Positions 47,725-59,378 of a stretch of DNA of 64,000 nt are shown in pieces. The notes under the pieces were generated by a model. The model saw only the letters and a list, made by a program, of their open reading frames with translations, was not told the DNA's origin and ran no database searches. The stretch is from assembly GCA_003971905.1 (NCBI GenBank), contig RSEE01000055.1, positions 62,001-126,000 on the forward strand, given 5' to 3'. This stretch comes from Moniliella sp. 'wahieum' (taxonomy: Eukaryota; Basidiomycota; Moniliellomycetes; Moniliellales; Moniliellaceae). Both the position numbers and the translations under genes were made by a program. How positions within the stretch are numbered: position 1 is the first letter of the stretch; every line of letters begins with the position of its first letter.

Positions 47725-48668
47725 TCAGCTGCAGCAAGCCCCATGGCCATAGCTTGCATCCGCCGCTCGGCCTGCTGCCGCACCAAGATCGGAAGGCGAG
47801 CAATCCCCTTCAAGGCAACGCTCCACTTGCACCGCCTCAATGCCGGCACCGCCTTCGGGGTTGGTCATTCCCCCTCCTCCAGCCGTCGCCAAAAAGAAAG
47901 GATCCTCATCCGAACTGAGGTCAAAGGCGAGTGCATCCCAGGTAGAGATAAAGTGACCAAACAGCCCGCCTAGGCAAATCGCCATGATGATGTATCCGTT
48001 GAACGACATGGCGATCAGCATCACGAGGTACGCGCCCATGAACTGAACAGCGTAGATCAAAGAGCGAACTGTCTGCTGGAAAAGCGAGGGCCGGAACCGA
48101 CGTGGGTTGCGAGCCCAGAAGTGAGCTGCGGCACCACGAGTACCAGCACGAGTAGGATAGCCGTACATTGCAGCGTCCACTCTGCATCACTGGGACTTGG
48201 GTTGCGCGCCAAACGTTTTTCCCCATTGCTCGAGGAGGGAGAAAGTTGGGCTGCCGCCGAAGGTGCCGAGGCCATATGAGGCTGAGACTGAGATTGGGGA
48301 TGAGATTGGGACTGGGACTGGGACTGACGCTGGTGCTGCTCCGAACGCACAATGTACCGATCCCATTCCCGCCCAAGCCGACGAATAACCTCAATGAGCA
48401 CGACCATGAGGAAGATGCCGATGCAGGAGCCTGCGAACTGACCATTGGTTTTGATACTGGAGGCAGGGAAGGGAGAGAGAGTTAGGCACCAGCAGGCAAG
48501 CACGGTGGTCCGAATCGCAACTTACTGCCACGAGGGGGAGAGGATACAGATCCCGACCGTTTGCCAATTGCCAGTCATGTGGGTCGAACACGTTCCCCCC
48601 ATCATCATTCCGCCCATTGAGCCTGAGCCTGAGCCCGAGCCCGAGCCCATGTTCATGTTCATGTCCAT
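47725..48668 (-). CDS. Ctr-type copper transporter
   Basis: Trimeric high-affinity Cu(I) importer of plasma or vacuolar membrane. ATG 48666-48668 starts a Met-rich extracellular segment, MDMNMNMGSGSGSGSGSMGG, followed by MMMGGTCSTHM and NWQTV, as in Ctr proteins. A 69-nt intron (48457-48525) separates ILSPSWQ from IKTNGQFAGSCIGIFLMVVL (TM1). A cytosolic loop is rich in Gln/Ser (QSQSQSQSHPQSQSQ). After a break near 48180 come TM2 with the copper-selectivity MxxxM (MLIAM) and TM3 with GxxxG (GGLFG). The tail ends GHGACCS, and terminal Cys pairs are common copper ligands in this family. Vacuolar versus plasma-membrane location cannot be told. Confidence 0.87.
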
Positions 48669-49813
48669 CGGCGTAAAAGAGGCGGGTGAGGGGGAGGAGG
48701 GACGGGGGTGGAGTGGTGGATGAGAAGGGAGGGTTGGTGCCATGGACAGCCCCACCTGTCGACAGGGGAGCAGGTGGGCTTGCACTAGCCAGGGGAATGG
48801 AGGGCTCGGGGAGTTTTCCCTGTGCTCGGCGCGTTCTGAGGACATTGGTTAGACTCGCCCCGGGCGGAAGGCGAGCAGGCGGCACAGGGCCAGTGCTCGG
48901 CGCCTTTCCAGTCGGCCCGGCCCCTGCTCCGATCACCGACCGGTCATCGATCCGATCCGTGTTACTCATTTGCATTCCAGAGCTCCATGCCGCCGAATGC
49001 AATGTTGCAATGCCGGCGGCTCCGGGCGGATCACGTAATTCTGCCTCGAAGGGAAGGGGCATTGCCTGCGTTGTCCAGCCGCTGTTTCCGTGGGATTGTA
49101 TGTTCCTCTGCGGTTGCTGCCGCGTGGCCATAGACGCGCACACCCACGGACTCCTGGCTGATGCCAATGGTCCGGGGGGGGGGGCGGGGGGCGCTAGAGA
49201 ACGGCGGTGGCGTGGCACTCCTGTTGGCAGATTGGATTAACAGGCAGGCCGTGGTTGGGCTGCTTTCCGACAGGGGGCACTGAGTACTGAGCTCCTGAGC
49301 CTGAGACGGGATGAGACGAGTGACTAATACAAAACGTGACTATAGATGGGATGCTCTGGCACTGTTTTGAAACGGACACCGGCGCGCTAACCCTTGCTGT
49401 GTGGTGGTATATAAATGTGACCTGACCGACGCAGCCAGTTTGGAGAGGGACGATGTCGATGACCCGGCGTAGCGTGAGCGTGGGCGTGAGCGTGCGACGC
49501 GGGCGAGGGGTGGCGGTGGCGGTTGTCGGCAGCGGTGGCGGTAGCGGCAGCGGCGCAGGCGGCCCCGCGGGTTCCCGCCCCCCCCCCCCCCAGGACAGCA
49601 GCAGGAAGGAGGCCGAAGGCGTGACGTAAGATGCGGGGCAATTTCTCGGCAGGGCGCCAGTGTGGGAAAGCGAACATTTCACCGGGTGCGTGTGCTGCTG
49701 GCGCCGGGCAGCCCCTGCCGTCCTGAAAATTCTCAAGCATCTCCACGCCAGCAACGCACGCCTCAGCGCCCGCGACTCCCCGGCCCTCCTTCTCCTCCAC
49801 CTCCCTCCCCGCC
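48669..49813. other. Divergent promoter region of CTR and TOM70 genes
   Basis: Minus strand 49100-48850 is open and reads MATRQQPQRNIQSHGNSG..., perhaps a 5' extension of the CTR transcript, but no match is known to me. A TATATAAAT box is at 49408-49416. GC-rich purine tracts precede the TOM70 ATG. AGTACTG words occur at 49281-49291. Confidence 0.4.
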
Positions 49814-51839
49814 ATGGCTCCCACCGCTGCTGCTGACCGCGCGGCCGACGCTGCCCACAGCGCGTCCTCTGGCCTGTTCAAGTGGGTCGAGGACAACAAG
49901 GGTGTTCTCATCGGCGCCGCTGTTGGTGTCAGCGCCGCCGGCCTGGGGTACTACCTCTTGTCGGCCAACCGCGGCGGCGCCCTGGCTCCGCTCTTGCTGC
50001 CGGCGACAAGTCCGCCCCCAAGAAGAAGCGCAACAAGAAAAAGTCCAAGGCTGCGCGCGACGCCGGCGACTCGCTCGCCCATCCGGACGGGCCCCTGGTC
50101 CAGGATGCAACCGATGACGACATCATGAAGCTGTCGCCAGAGGAAATTGCGCGGCTACCGACCGACGTAAGTCTCGACTCCCTAGCCTTGGTGCTGTTTG
50201 TGCTGTTGCGTGTGGCGCATTGTCTGACCCTAGTGCCGCGGGACAGGCTGCTTCCCTCGCTCGCCGCAAGGCCATCGCCGCCCAGCTGAAAACGGCCGGC
50301 AACCGGGCATACAAGGAAGGCCAGCTGGACAAGGCCATCTCCCTGTACAGCAAGGCGATCGCTGCGGAGCCCCAGTCGGTCTTCTACTGCAACCGTGCAG
50401 CCTGCTACACTAACCAGCACAAGTACCGCGAGGTGATTGCGGACACCAACGAAGCCCTCAAGCTCGACCCGACTTACATCAAGGCCCTCAACCGCCGTGC
50501 TGTAGCGGCCGACAAGCTCGGTGGCGATGGGGGCAGCGGCAAGTTGGACGACGAGAAGGTCGGATACCTGATCAGTGCAGCTCAGGGTATGCGCTCTCCC
50601 TTGCCTCTCCACTCTCTCTAACCCTTGGCCTGTTGACAAATACTAACGCCGTCCCTCTTCTCAGACTTTACTGCCGTTGCGATCCTGAGCAAGTTCTCCG
50701 ACGCCAACTCGACGACGTCAGTGGAGAAGGTGCTGGATCGGCTGGCGCGTGCGCGAGCGGCGGAGATTCTGCGTTCGCGCGAACCTCGACTGCCGTCGCC
50801 GACGTTTGTCACGGCGTATCTGGAGGCGTTCCGCAAGCGCCCGCCGCCGGCGCTACCTTCCTCCCCGTCTGAAGGCGACAAGGTGTTTGAGCAGGCAACG
50901 CGTGCGCTAGAGGACAAGGAATACGAAACGGCGCAAGAACTGTTCAACAAGTCGCTTGACCTCGGGCTCAGCACCGACGAGCTCAAGGCCCATGCGCTCA
51001 ACATGCGCGCCACATTCAAGTTCATCATGGGCAACGCTCCGAGCGCGATGGAGGACCTGGACGAGAGCACGACGATCAAGCCGGATTACGTGCAGAGCTG
51101 GGTCAAGAAGGCGAGTGCGCACATGGAGTTGTCGGACCGGGCGGATGCGTTTGCCGACTTTGACAAGGCGCTCGAGGCGGACCCGACCGACCCGGACATT
51201 TACTACCACCGTGGTCAGGTTCACTTTATCTTGCAAGAGTACAACGAGGCGCTGGCGGACTATGCCAAGTCGACCGAGCTGGACGACACGTTTATCTTTA
51301 GCCAGGTGCAACATGCTGTGGGCCAATACAAGTTGGGGCAGGTGGAAGCGTCCAATGCGGCCTTTGCCCAGATCCTGGCCAAGTTCCCCACTTCGTCCGA
51401 GGCGTACAACTACTATGGTGAGCTGCAACTGGACCAGCAGAAGTTTGAGCAGGCGCTGGCCAACTTTGACAAGGCCATTGCCATTGAATCGGCCAAGCCG
51501 AGCAAGGGGCGGAGTGTGCTGCCGATGATCAACAAGGCCCTCCTCCTGTTCCAGTGGAAGTCCGACCTCAAGGGCGCCGAGGAATTGTGCCGGCAAGCGT
51601 TGGAGATGGACCCCGACTGCGATGTAGCGGTGGCCACGCTTGCGCAGCTCAACATGCAACAGGGCAAGATTGATGAGTGCATCAAGTCCTTTGAACGTTC
51701 TGCCCAGATTGCCCGGACCGAACCCGAACTGATCAACGCGCTCACGTACGAGTATGCGTCGCGCTCCCAAGCCGCGTTTATCCGCAACTTCCCCGAGGAA
51801 GGCGCTAACCTCGCAGCGCTCGCGGCCGCGGCGCAGTAA
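49814..51839 (+). CDS. TOM70: TOM70 mitochondrial import receptor
   Basis: Outer-membrane receptor that takes Hsp70/Hsp90-bound carrier precursors to the TOM channel. ATG 49814 (GCCATGG). A short N-terminal tail precedes one membrane anchor (VLIGAAVGVSAAGLGYYLLS), then a Lys-rich linker (KKKRNKKKSKAA) reached by a frame change near 49995. Intron 1 is 50167-50233. The clamp TPR domain follows: KTAGNRAYKEGQLDKAISLY and FYCNRAACYTNQHKYREVI. Intron 2 is 50587-50664 with branch site TACTAAC at 50641. The last exon, about 1.17 kb without a break, carries the C-terminal TPRs (ALNMRATFKFIMGN, DIYYHRGQVHFILQEYNEAL, AYNYYGELQLDQQKFEQAL). Expected family length is about 600 residues, which fits. Confidence 0.95.
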
Positions 51840-52775
51840 CTTGCTCCACGTGTTCTCTTGCGTTGTACCCCAGAGACAGGAACAACGCTGACGGAAGGTA
51901 TCCGTTGCTGGTGCATGTGATTCTACTCCGTATCGCACAACAACTTTGCCGTTGTCATAGATGCTTCATTTCCTAGCCGGGGGACATCGGAACAAGGGAC
52001 TCAATAAACAGCATGCACAACTATGGAAGGCAACGGCATTCGCATTCCTAGCCGTGCCCAACGCCCCGAGAGTGAAAAGGAGAGATGCAGGGGGAGGGGG
52101 AGGACAAGATGAGCGTGTGTACTTGAGTAGTGAAGAAGGTAGCCTACGGTTCATACTGCATAATAAACCCCCCACAGGGTACGCGTACCATCGACGGGCT
52201 GTGGGCCAACAAGCGTTCCAATTGAGGGACACTTGTGTGGGATTGTTACACGGCAACAGACTCTGTATCAGGCGGAAAGGGGGGCCCGCAAAAGCCTATG
52301 CGTCCGCGGTAGAGGAGGAAAGTGTGCATGGGCACACAAGTAGTCTGAGTCTGATCTGCCATAAATGTAGTGTCTCTTGTCCTTTTGAGGACGATAGTGT
52401 AAAGTCCGTGTGGGGGGAGGGGAAGGAAGACTCCATATATACATGGGTTGGAAGACTTCGCGTGTCACTTGCGTCCGATGTGGAGGAGAACGAAGACGCG
52501 AGAATCCGTACACGGAGGCGCACTTGCTAGAATGATTTACCCCACCATCAGAACAGATGGGTCGCTTCGTCGTGGATATACGCTCATCGTGTTTACGCCG
52601 AGCGCCAAAAACGACCTGAACTTGTCGTGGCAAAAGGATAGAGCGAGAGTTGGATTGAATCAGCACGCTGCGTTTGAGCGTTGTATTGCACGATTCCCAC
52701 AAGTGACTGTAAGGTAGTAGAAGCGCCGCACGTGTATAGGTGAACAGGTGTCTCTGTCCGGAAGTGGGCTTGAAC
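51840..52775. other. Spacer 3' of TOM70
   Basis: No gene supported. Open frames on both strands lack family features. CCATATATACATGG at 52432-52445 is AT-rich and near-palindromic. The dispersed repeat follows. Confidence 0.45.
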
Positions 52776-52995
52776 TGATGAGACCTGGAGTCCGGATGGT
52801 CCTTTTGAGGGCGATGCAATCGCACTGGTAGTGGTGGTGGTCTAAGCCAACCAGCAACGCCTACAGAGGAACAGCAAACAGCGAGTCGCCACCAGGGGCT
52901 AAGCTGCGGAGCAAGGAAAAACAGGAGAGAAAAAACAACGGCACTCCCAGGCCTGAGGAGGAATTGAAGGGACATTGGCCAAAGCACGAGCCACC
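52776..52995 (+). repeat. Dispersed repeat, copy 2
   Basis: About 220 bp, same orientation as 2459-2670 and alignable from TGATGAGACCTGGAGTCC to GCCACC. The copies diverge mainly by point changes and small indels, so both are older than the copia insertion. It lies between TOM70 and the F-box gene. Confidence 0.8.
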
Positions 52996-53151
52996 TGAGG
53001 CCTGATGGCTGAACATAATATACACAAGGCATAGATATAGCTGTGTGTTGCGAGAGTATTATAATACGCCCCTGCTCGACTCAAAAGACGCAGCCGCTCC
53101 AGTGACTATGACACCGTTTCATCCCACTGTAGCCCCCGCCCCCGAATCCTC

Positions 53152-53160
53152 CGTATATAA
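53152..53160 (+). promoter_or_regulatory. TATA box of the F-box/LRR gene
   Basis: GTATATAAC lies about 65 nt before the ATG at 53221, a plausible distance for a fungal core promoter with a short leader. Confidence 0.5.
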
Positions 53161-53220
53161 CCCTCCTGCCATCCTCTCATCACCTCTTCTTGTGCCCACA
53201 CCACCACCATCACATCGCCA

Positions 53221-55649
53221 ATGGAAGCGCACGCCTCCCACAACCGGCCCCCTGCCGCCCGCAGTCCGACGGCTCGTCTGACCCAATTCCTCTCTCGACG
53301 TTTCTTGCAGCCAAAAGCTCACAACCCAACAGCCCCCAACCCAACAGCCCCGACCCAACAGCCCCCCACCCAACAGCCCCCGACCCAACAGCACCCGACC
53401 CAACAGCCCCCAACCCTTCCACCAGGTGCTTTCCCCCGCCCTTCCAGCGCTGGGAATGGGCCCGTCTGCCGCATGAAGTTCTGCTGCAGATCATGGAAAC
53501 GGCTGCCGCCATCAGCAGGGACCTGTTGCTTCCTTGCCTCCTTGTATGCCGGGCGTGGAGTGCGGCCGCAGTCGTCCCGCTCTGGCATTCTCCTCGTTTC
53601 CCCATCCGCCTACCTTGGATCGCTTCACCTCCGTCTTGGCCCAGGCCCAGGCTCATTCCACATTTCACCCATACCCCATTTTGGTTCGCAACCTCGACCT
53701 TTCCATTCTGCCGGATGATTTCCCACCGCTCCGAACCGTGCACATGGATGGCTTTAAACTGTGCACGCGCATGCAATCGCTGGTACTCAGCGAAGGCGCG
53801 AGCGACTCGTTGACGGATATCCAAGTCGCCGGTCTGATCCTAGCCTACCCACGCCTCTGCCACGTGAGGTTCTTATGCATGGACAGTGTCGGTCCATCGA
53901 CGATGGAGGCCTTGACGTTGGTCCGTGGCTTGCAACTTCTTGAACTGAGTGGCTGTGCGCTCGTTACGAGCACCATGGTGGCGCAAGTAGCACTGAAGTG
54001 TCCGCTGCTCAGAGAGGTCCACCTGGGAGGCACACACAACACAATAGGCGACCAGGGGATTGGTGCCCTGGCCCGCCTCTCTCTTCACCTCGATCACGTC
54101 ACCCTAGAGAGCCTTCCCTTCATTACCGACCAGGCAGTGCGAGCGCTGTGGACGCACGCAGGATCCGTGCACACGCTGCGCATGTCGAATTGCAATACGT
54201 TGACCTCGTATGCGTTCCCCAACCGCGGCGACGTCCGCCTTCCATCGACAGACACAGAATGGCTCCTGCCTCCCACCGGCAACCCACAGGGTTTGGGTCG
54301 GCTCTTTCTCGAAGACAGCTTACCGCCTCCGCACAACTCATCCCAGTTGGACGACGACCGAGCTTCCCCCGAGACTACCGATCTACATCCTGCGTTAGCT
54401 CTGCGCCGCCACCAACTGTCCCAACCGCTCCTGATGGGCAAGTGCTTGACCAGGGTTTCCCTGACTGGCTGTAGCCAGCTCACCGATCCAGCGATTCAGG
54501 GTCTCGTTGCCGCAGCGCCCCATTTGCAACACGTAACGTTGGGCAGGTGTCCGCAGTTGGGCGATGGAGCGCTGGACGCGTTGGGCCAGTTGGGCCCAGG
54601 CTTGCAAGTTGTCATATTGGAAGATTTGAGCCACATTACGGATGGGGGTGGTGCGGCTGGCACAACAGTGCACAGGGCTGAAAGGGGTATCTTTGGTGAA
54701 TTGTCTGCTGAGTGACCGGTCGGTGTTTAACCTCGCTCGGCTGTGCCAGCTGCGCAGCATTGCGCTCTACCACATGCGGGGGTTGAGCACGAGGAGTGTG
54801 TATGCACTGGCGCTTTGTCAGTCACTGCAAGCGGTGCTTCTAGCCGGGTGGGAGCCGGCACTCACTCTGTCGCCCATCTTTCATCTCTTGATTACGCTCC
54901 CGCACTTGTATAGCTTCAAGCTCAACGTTTATAATGCGAGTCGAACGAACGATTCGCAGCACTTTTTCCAGCCCAACCCAGCCGACTCGCTTCCTCCGGA
55001 GGGGTGGGAGCCAGCGCTCTCGACCTCCGTTCACCGTCAGGGCATCGTCACACTCAAAGAGTACATGATCAATCGTCTTTACCCCCCCGGCACTGTCGAT
55101 GCTGTCCTGTCGCTCCCGCTGCTGGAGAGGGATGACTTTCTGGAACAAGCCCTGCTTCCCTCTCCGCCCCCCTCAGATTATTTCCAACATGATAGAAGCA
55201 CGATCGCCCGTCCCGACCCTATCTTTCTGGCGCCGCAAGCGGACAACGTCGACGATGATGTACACTCGTCGAGCCAATTGCGGCAACAACAGCAACAACA
55301 ACAACAACACGAATCATCGACATCACCCCCCTTCTTCTACCTTGCACCAACGGCTCAAGGCGCGACTGTCGCAACGGAACCGGCGCCGCCATCAATGACG
55401 CTGGACCGTGTTATGGGGTGCTCCAGTCATCTCCGGACAGCGAGCCCCGCATTTCGGAGACCTCTCATCGAAGCACACGCCAGCCCTGCGACACTTGCGA
55501 AAGAGTCTCGGCACGGGCATCTTGCTGCGGATACTTTCCGCGGACAGCCAGGAGGACGGGACTTACACGGTACGAAGCTTTTCGTATCTGGGTCGCCCGG
55601 TCTTGGTAGAACCGCCCACATCTATACTGCGCCCAAGATCGCAGTATAG
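53221..55649 (+). CDS. F-box protein with AMN1-type leucine-rich repeats
   Basis: Likely substrate receptor of an SCF ubiquitin ligase. ATG 53221 is followed by a Pro/Gln repeat segment (PTQQP units). A shift then leads to the F-box at about 53455-53590: WARLPHEVLLQIMETA, LLLPCLLVCRAWSAAAVVPLW. In the next frame is an LRR array of about ten cysteine-containing repeats from 53740, for example LQLLELSGCALVTSTMVAQV, CLTRVSLTGCSQLTDPAIQG and LQHVTLGRCPQLGDGALDAL. At about 54645 (GATGGGGGTGG) a one-base change links ITD to MGVVRLAQQCTGLKGVSLVN. The C-terminal third is low complexity with a poly-Gln run (55285-55310). The true end is uncertain because two frames stay open past 55420. The target is unknown. 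Confidence 0.8.
53325..53412. repeat. Coding minisatellite, about 15-bp units
   Basis: About six copies of CCCAACAGCCCCNNA with one or two base length changes. It encodes PTQQP/NPTAP repeats in the N-terminal part of the F-box protein. Length changes between units also shift frame. Confidence 0.85.
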
Positions 55650-56718
55650 GCAGAACAGGCCGCCCTTTACCTATTACTACTGTAGATTCCCTCCTTCTGT
55701 TGATGTTGTTCTGATGTTACCGTATATATAAGCAGCCCTGTCTGAGGCTTGCTGGCGGTAACCCTCACCGCCCAACCCACGTCTTCCCCCGGCCGACTTC
55801 CCTCTTCACTCTTTACCCTTAATACGCTTACGAATTTACGATTAGGCGTCGCGCCGCTATCAACTACCAGCTTGTGGAGCGCAAACGCAGTTCTGGGTGG
55901 TGACAACTAAGGATACTCGTGCATGACGGCAGGGTCTTATAAAGCGCGATTACTCAATGCTGGGACAATCAATGTGTCTAATGTCCAGGTCGTCGTCGAG
56001 GATGGGTCGGCGCGGGCAGCAAGGCACATGCTGGGCAGCGCAGTGCGGTCGATCGGTGACCGTAGCGAGACGAGGCGAGGCAAGGCGGTCTCTCGTCAGC
56101 GCATCAGACGAGGCGAAAGAGATACCAGGCGCCACGGTGGAGCGGAGCAGGGTTCCAGCGAAGGCGGCTCTTGAAATGTTACAAAACGAGGTCTGCGGAG
56201 CTAAGCGCTAATCAGCCCCGGGGTTAAGCTTTAAGCTTTAAGTGTCCCATGTCACTGGGAGCGGTCCATCGCGTTATCCGAACTACGCCAGAGCACAAGC
56301 CTCAGCAGGGCAGTTGCCTAATAACATGTAACGAGAACAAAAGCGCAGCCTAGAAGCCGGCGTGTATGGTGGAAACATTCATATCAGCGCATTGCAATCG
56401 ACCATAGAGACGAGGCACATGCAAGCAAGTGGGAGAGGGGGATGAGAACGGGAACCGTTGCACGGGGGATCGATATCAAAGAGACGAGGGCCAGGGTACT
56501 GCGGGGGGACGGCGCCTCGTCTCCAGCTCAGGCGCACCAGCACATGCACGCCCTTCCAAGCAAAGTCAACATGGTAGGTGGATACGAAGAAGGAATGGGT
56601 GGGTCTCAAGCCAAGCCCCCCAAAGCCAGCAGTGGCGGCGGGGCACCAACGAACGACACGCTTCCGGCTTCCAACAAAGAGGCAAGCGCTACCCAACCAA
56701 CTTCAGCTTGGGCCGACC
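55650..56718. other. Spacer between convergent genes
   Basis: No gene supported. AAGCTTT heptads occur at 56226-56239. Plus-strand open stretches at 56440-56740 overlap the antisense of the reductase 3' end and are treated as shadows. Confidence 0.45.
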
Positions 56719-57745
56719 TTACGCCGTCGAGCCCTTCTTGAACGTTCCGACAATGTTGGCAAAGTAAGCCCCCTGCTTCTTCGCCACCACCTTCTCGTCC
56801 GGTTGGACCTGGCGCGATCCATCCGACTTGGACAGCGTCGAGGCGCCCACGGACTGCCACCAAGCACCACGTCCGTCTGAGAAATCTCTTCAAACTGGTA
56901 CCCAATCGGGACAAAGTTGATGCCGTGGTGCACGAGCCAGGGGATGGTAGTAACGATCGTCGTCTCCTGTCCGCCATGCTGGCCAGCAGTGGACGTAATC
57001 AGGCCGGCAAACTTGCCCACCAACGCACCGTCGCCCACAGTCCACCGGTCTGGTCAAAGAACGTGTCGACCTGAGCTGGGAAGCGGCCAAAGCGCGTTCC
57101 AGCACAAAGGTACCCGTCAAACTCTTTCAGCGCATCGGGCGTGATGGCGGGGTAGGGCTGCTGTTGATGCGCGTACATCTTGGCCAGCACCTCGGCCGGG
57201 AGCGTCTCGCCAAAGCTAAGATTTCACCGTCGCGCCCGTCGACTTGACGCCCTCGGCAGCAGCCTTGACAAGCTCGTCAATGTGGCCCCACAGCTAGATA
57301 TGCATGATTCAAATCCGGTTAGCACATCCAATATGTTACAACTGTGGTCGTTGGGACAGTATGGGGGCACGTACCGAGTGGCCAATGATGGCAATCTTTC
57401 AGGGTTCGTCCCGGTCTTGGTTGCAGCCGCCGACGTGTCAGCAGCCGCGCCGGTAGCACCAGCGCCAGTCGCCGCACCGGAAGTTGCAGCAGCCGGGGCG
57501 GCCGCAGGAGTCGCAGTAGCAGGAGCGGCAGCAGCAGGAGCGGCAGCAGCAGGAGCGGCAGCAGCGGCAGCAGGAGCAGCGGCAGCAGGAGCGGCAGGAG
57601 CGGCGGCAGGGGCAGCAGCAGGAGCGGCCGCGGGCAGCAGCAGCCTTGCTAGCAGGCGCCGAGGCGGAGGCTGACTTGGTGCCCGCCACGGAGCCAGAAG
57701 CGCTCTTGTCCTTTTTGCCGAACAGCTTCTGAAGAACTTGGACAT
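56719..57745 (-). CDS. Flavodoxin-like NAD(P)H:quinone oxidoreductase (WrbA/Pst2 family) with Ala-rich extension
   Basis: FMN enzyme giving two-electron reduction of quinones; the yeast relatives associate with eisosomes. ATG 57743-57745 gives MSK, then (one base shifted) LQKLFGKKDKSASGS. A roughly 100-residue Ala/Pro linker follows (57650-57420). The flavodoxin core begins KIAIIGHS, interrupted by an 81-nt intron (57294-57374), then LWGHIDELVKAAAEGVKSTG. After a shift near 57215 come ETLPAEVLAKMYAHQQQPYP, FDGYLCAGTRFGRFPAQVDT, FFDQTGGLWA and TSTAGQHGGQETT, a WrbA family signature. The tail ends GTFKKGSTA. Relatives usually start directly at the flavodoxin fold, so the Ala-rich basic leader is unusual. 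Confidence 0.88.
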
Positions 57746-59378
57746 GGTGGGCCGGAACGAGAGGCGGGGGAGTATTAGGTGGTGGTGGGACGGTGGAAGG
57801 ACGGAAGGGGTGGGGGATGTAAGTAGGGATTGGGGCGGGAAGGGTGGCGAGAGCAGCGTGTGCGACAAGCCGGGCCGGGAGAAAAGGCCCGTGTGCGCTT
57901 GGGGCGTTGGGGCTGGCACGGTGCATGGTCCGAGCACGGACAATCGTTAATCGATGAGCTAATGCGCTGGTTATACCCGGCGGGTCGGACCGTAGCTGCG
58001 TAGCGTCCGGGGGCCGGGGGTGGCGGCAGGGGGGCAGTGTGACAGCCGTCGGCGTCTGCGCTGCCGCTGTGCCTCGCCTGTCGATCCCTGCTGCAAACAC
58101 AGTTCGATGCGCCGCCACCGAGCCGCCCCGTGCCCAGCAGCGGGCGCACACTGCCGCCGTCCGTCACGTGCGAGGGCCGCCCGGCATGCAGGCGTGGCAT
58201 GGCACGGGAAGGCGTAAGTCACTAGTCATGCATCATGCATCATGCATGCACGCAGCACGGGGGCAGTTGGGTGCCGCCCAGGATGTCGGCCAGCGCCAAG
58301 GCGGGCCAAAGTACCAACCAAGCCCGGAGCCCGGTGGGTATGCGCAGTATCCACCCGTGCTGCGTGGGTGCGCTTAACTCCGACCCGGTCCGGCCAGGCA
58401 CAATGCACACCTGGCGGTGGCGGTCGGAAGCGGAACGGAGGGAGATGAGGCCTGAGGGTGCTGCCCCAAACCCTAACGCCCATACGACCTAAGAAGAAGC
58501 GCACCGCCCCTCCAATACCCACCCTCCATACAGCAAGCAATAGTTAATAGCTGCGTCCCCCTGCCCAAAGCGAAAAGATTGCAACCCACATGGCTCTATC
58601 TCACATCTCTCTCGCATCGCACTAGCTACTCCCTACACCCTCGCTGCCTGCTCCTGCTCGCCAACTCGTTTGCACCCACTGTTCACCTCGTGATTCCGGC
58701 CGGCTGAAACAGCGTGTGAATAGCCCACACCTCCGACCTTTCCACCGCGGCCCAGACCTCAGATGAGGCCTACCCCCCTGGTGACCGTGGAGAGTTTGCG
58801 CTCAGCCTACGGGCAGGGGTGCGAATCAAGGCGAACGTTGAACGTACTGATCGTTGATGCATGGCGGATGAAGCTTGAAGCGACAAGAGGAGAAAATCGA
58901 TTGCCAACTTGTCCTGTCCGTTTCCCAAGCGCATACAGAACTGTAACCCCACACGCCTAGACCGTGGAGCGATGGACACCTCTCTTCCACTCTGTAGCCT
59001 TGCCTTGCCTTATGCTGTACTACGGACCCAGGCGCGGCTAGGTATACTACGGAATGCCAGGCCGGACGCACGAGGTGCACTGCGCTGGCGACGCACTGGG
59101 CCCAAGATGAATGGAATGGTGCGCCCACGGCGTGAGGCGTGGGCCGCGTACAGGTTAGCGAGAACGCAAGGGAAAGTTCGAGGCGAGACAGTGGGGGTGG
59201 TAGGAAATAAGAAGCAAAGGGAGGGAGAGGAGCAAGGGAGGAGGGAGGAAGCAAGGGTGGGAGCCAGGAGAAGAAAAAAAAAGGGGAGATGCCACAGGTC
59301 ACCCTCGCCCCACCTCCCTCCTCTCCCCTCCCCTTTCCCTTTCTCTTTCTCTTTCCCCCTCCCTCTCCCAGCCCGACA
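57746..59378. other. Spacer with mixed heptad string
   Basis: No gene supported. 58221-58248 is a head-to-tail string of four palindromic heptads (ACTAGTC, ATGCATC, ATGCATC, ATGCATG). AACGTTG and AAGCTTG words lie near 58833-58878. Purine-rich tract with AGGGAGG words at 59216-59285. Confidence 0.5.

Noticed and set aside
57430..57650. Plus-strand Ala-rich open frame (57180-57674)
   Set aside because: It is the complement of the Ala/Pro linker of the minus-strand reductase, where GCN-rich repeats keep both strands open.
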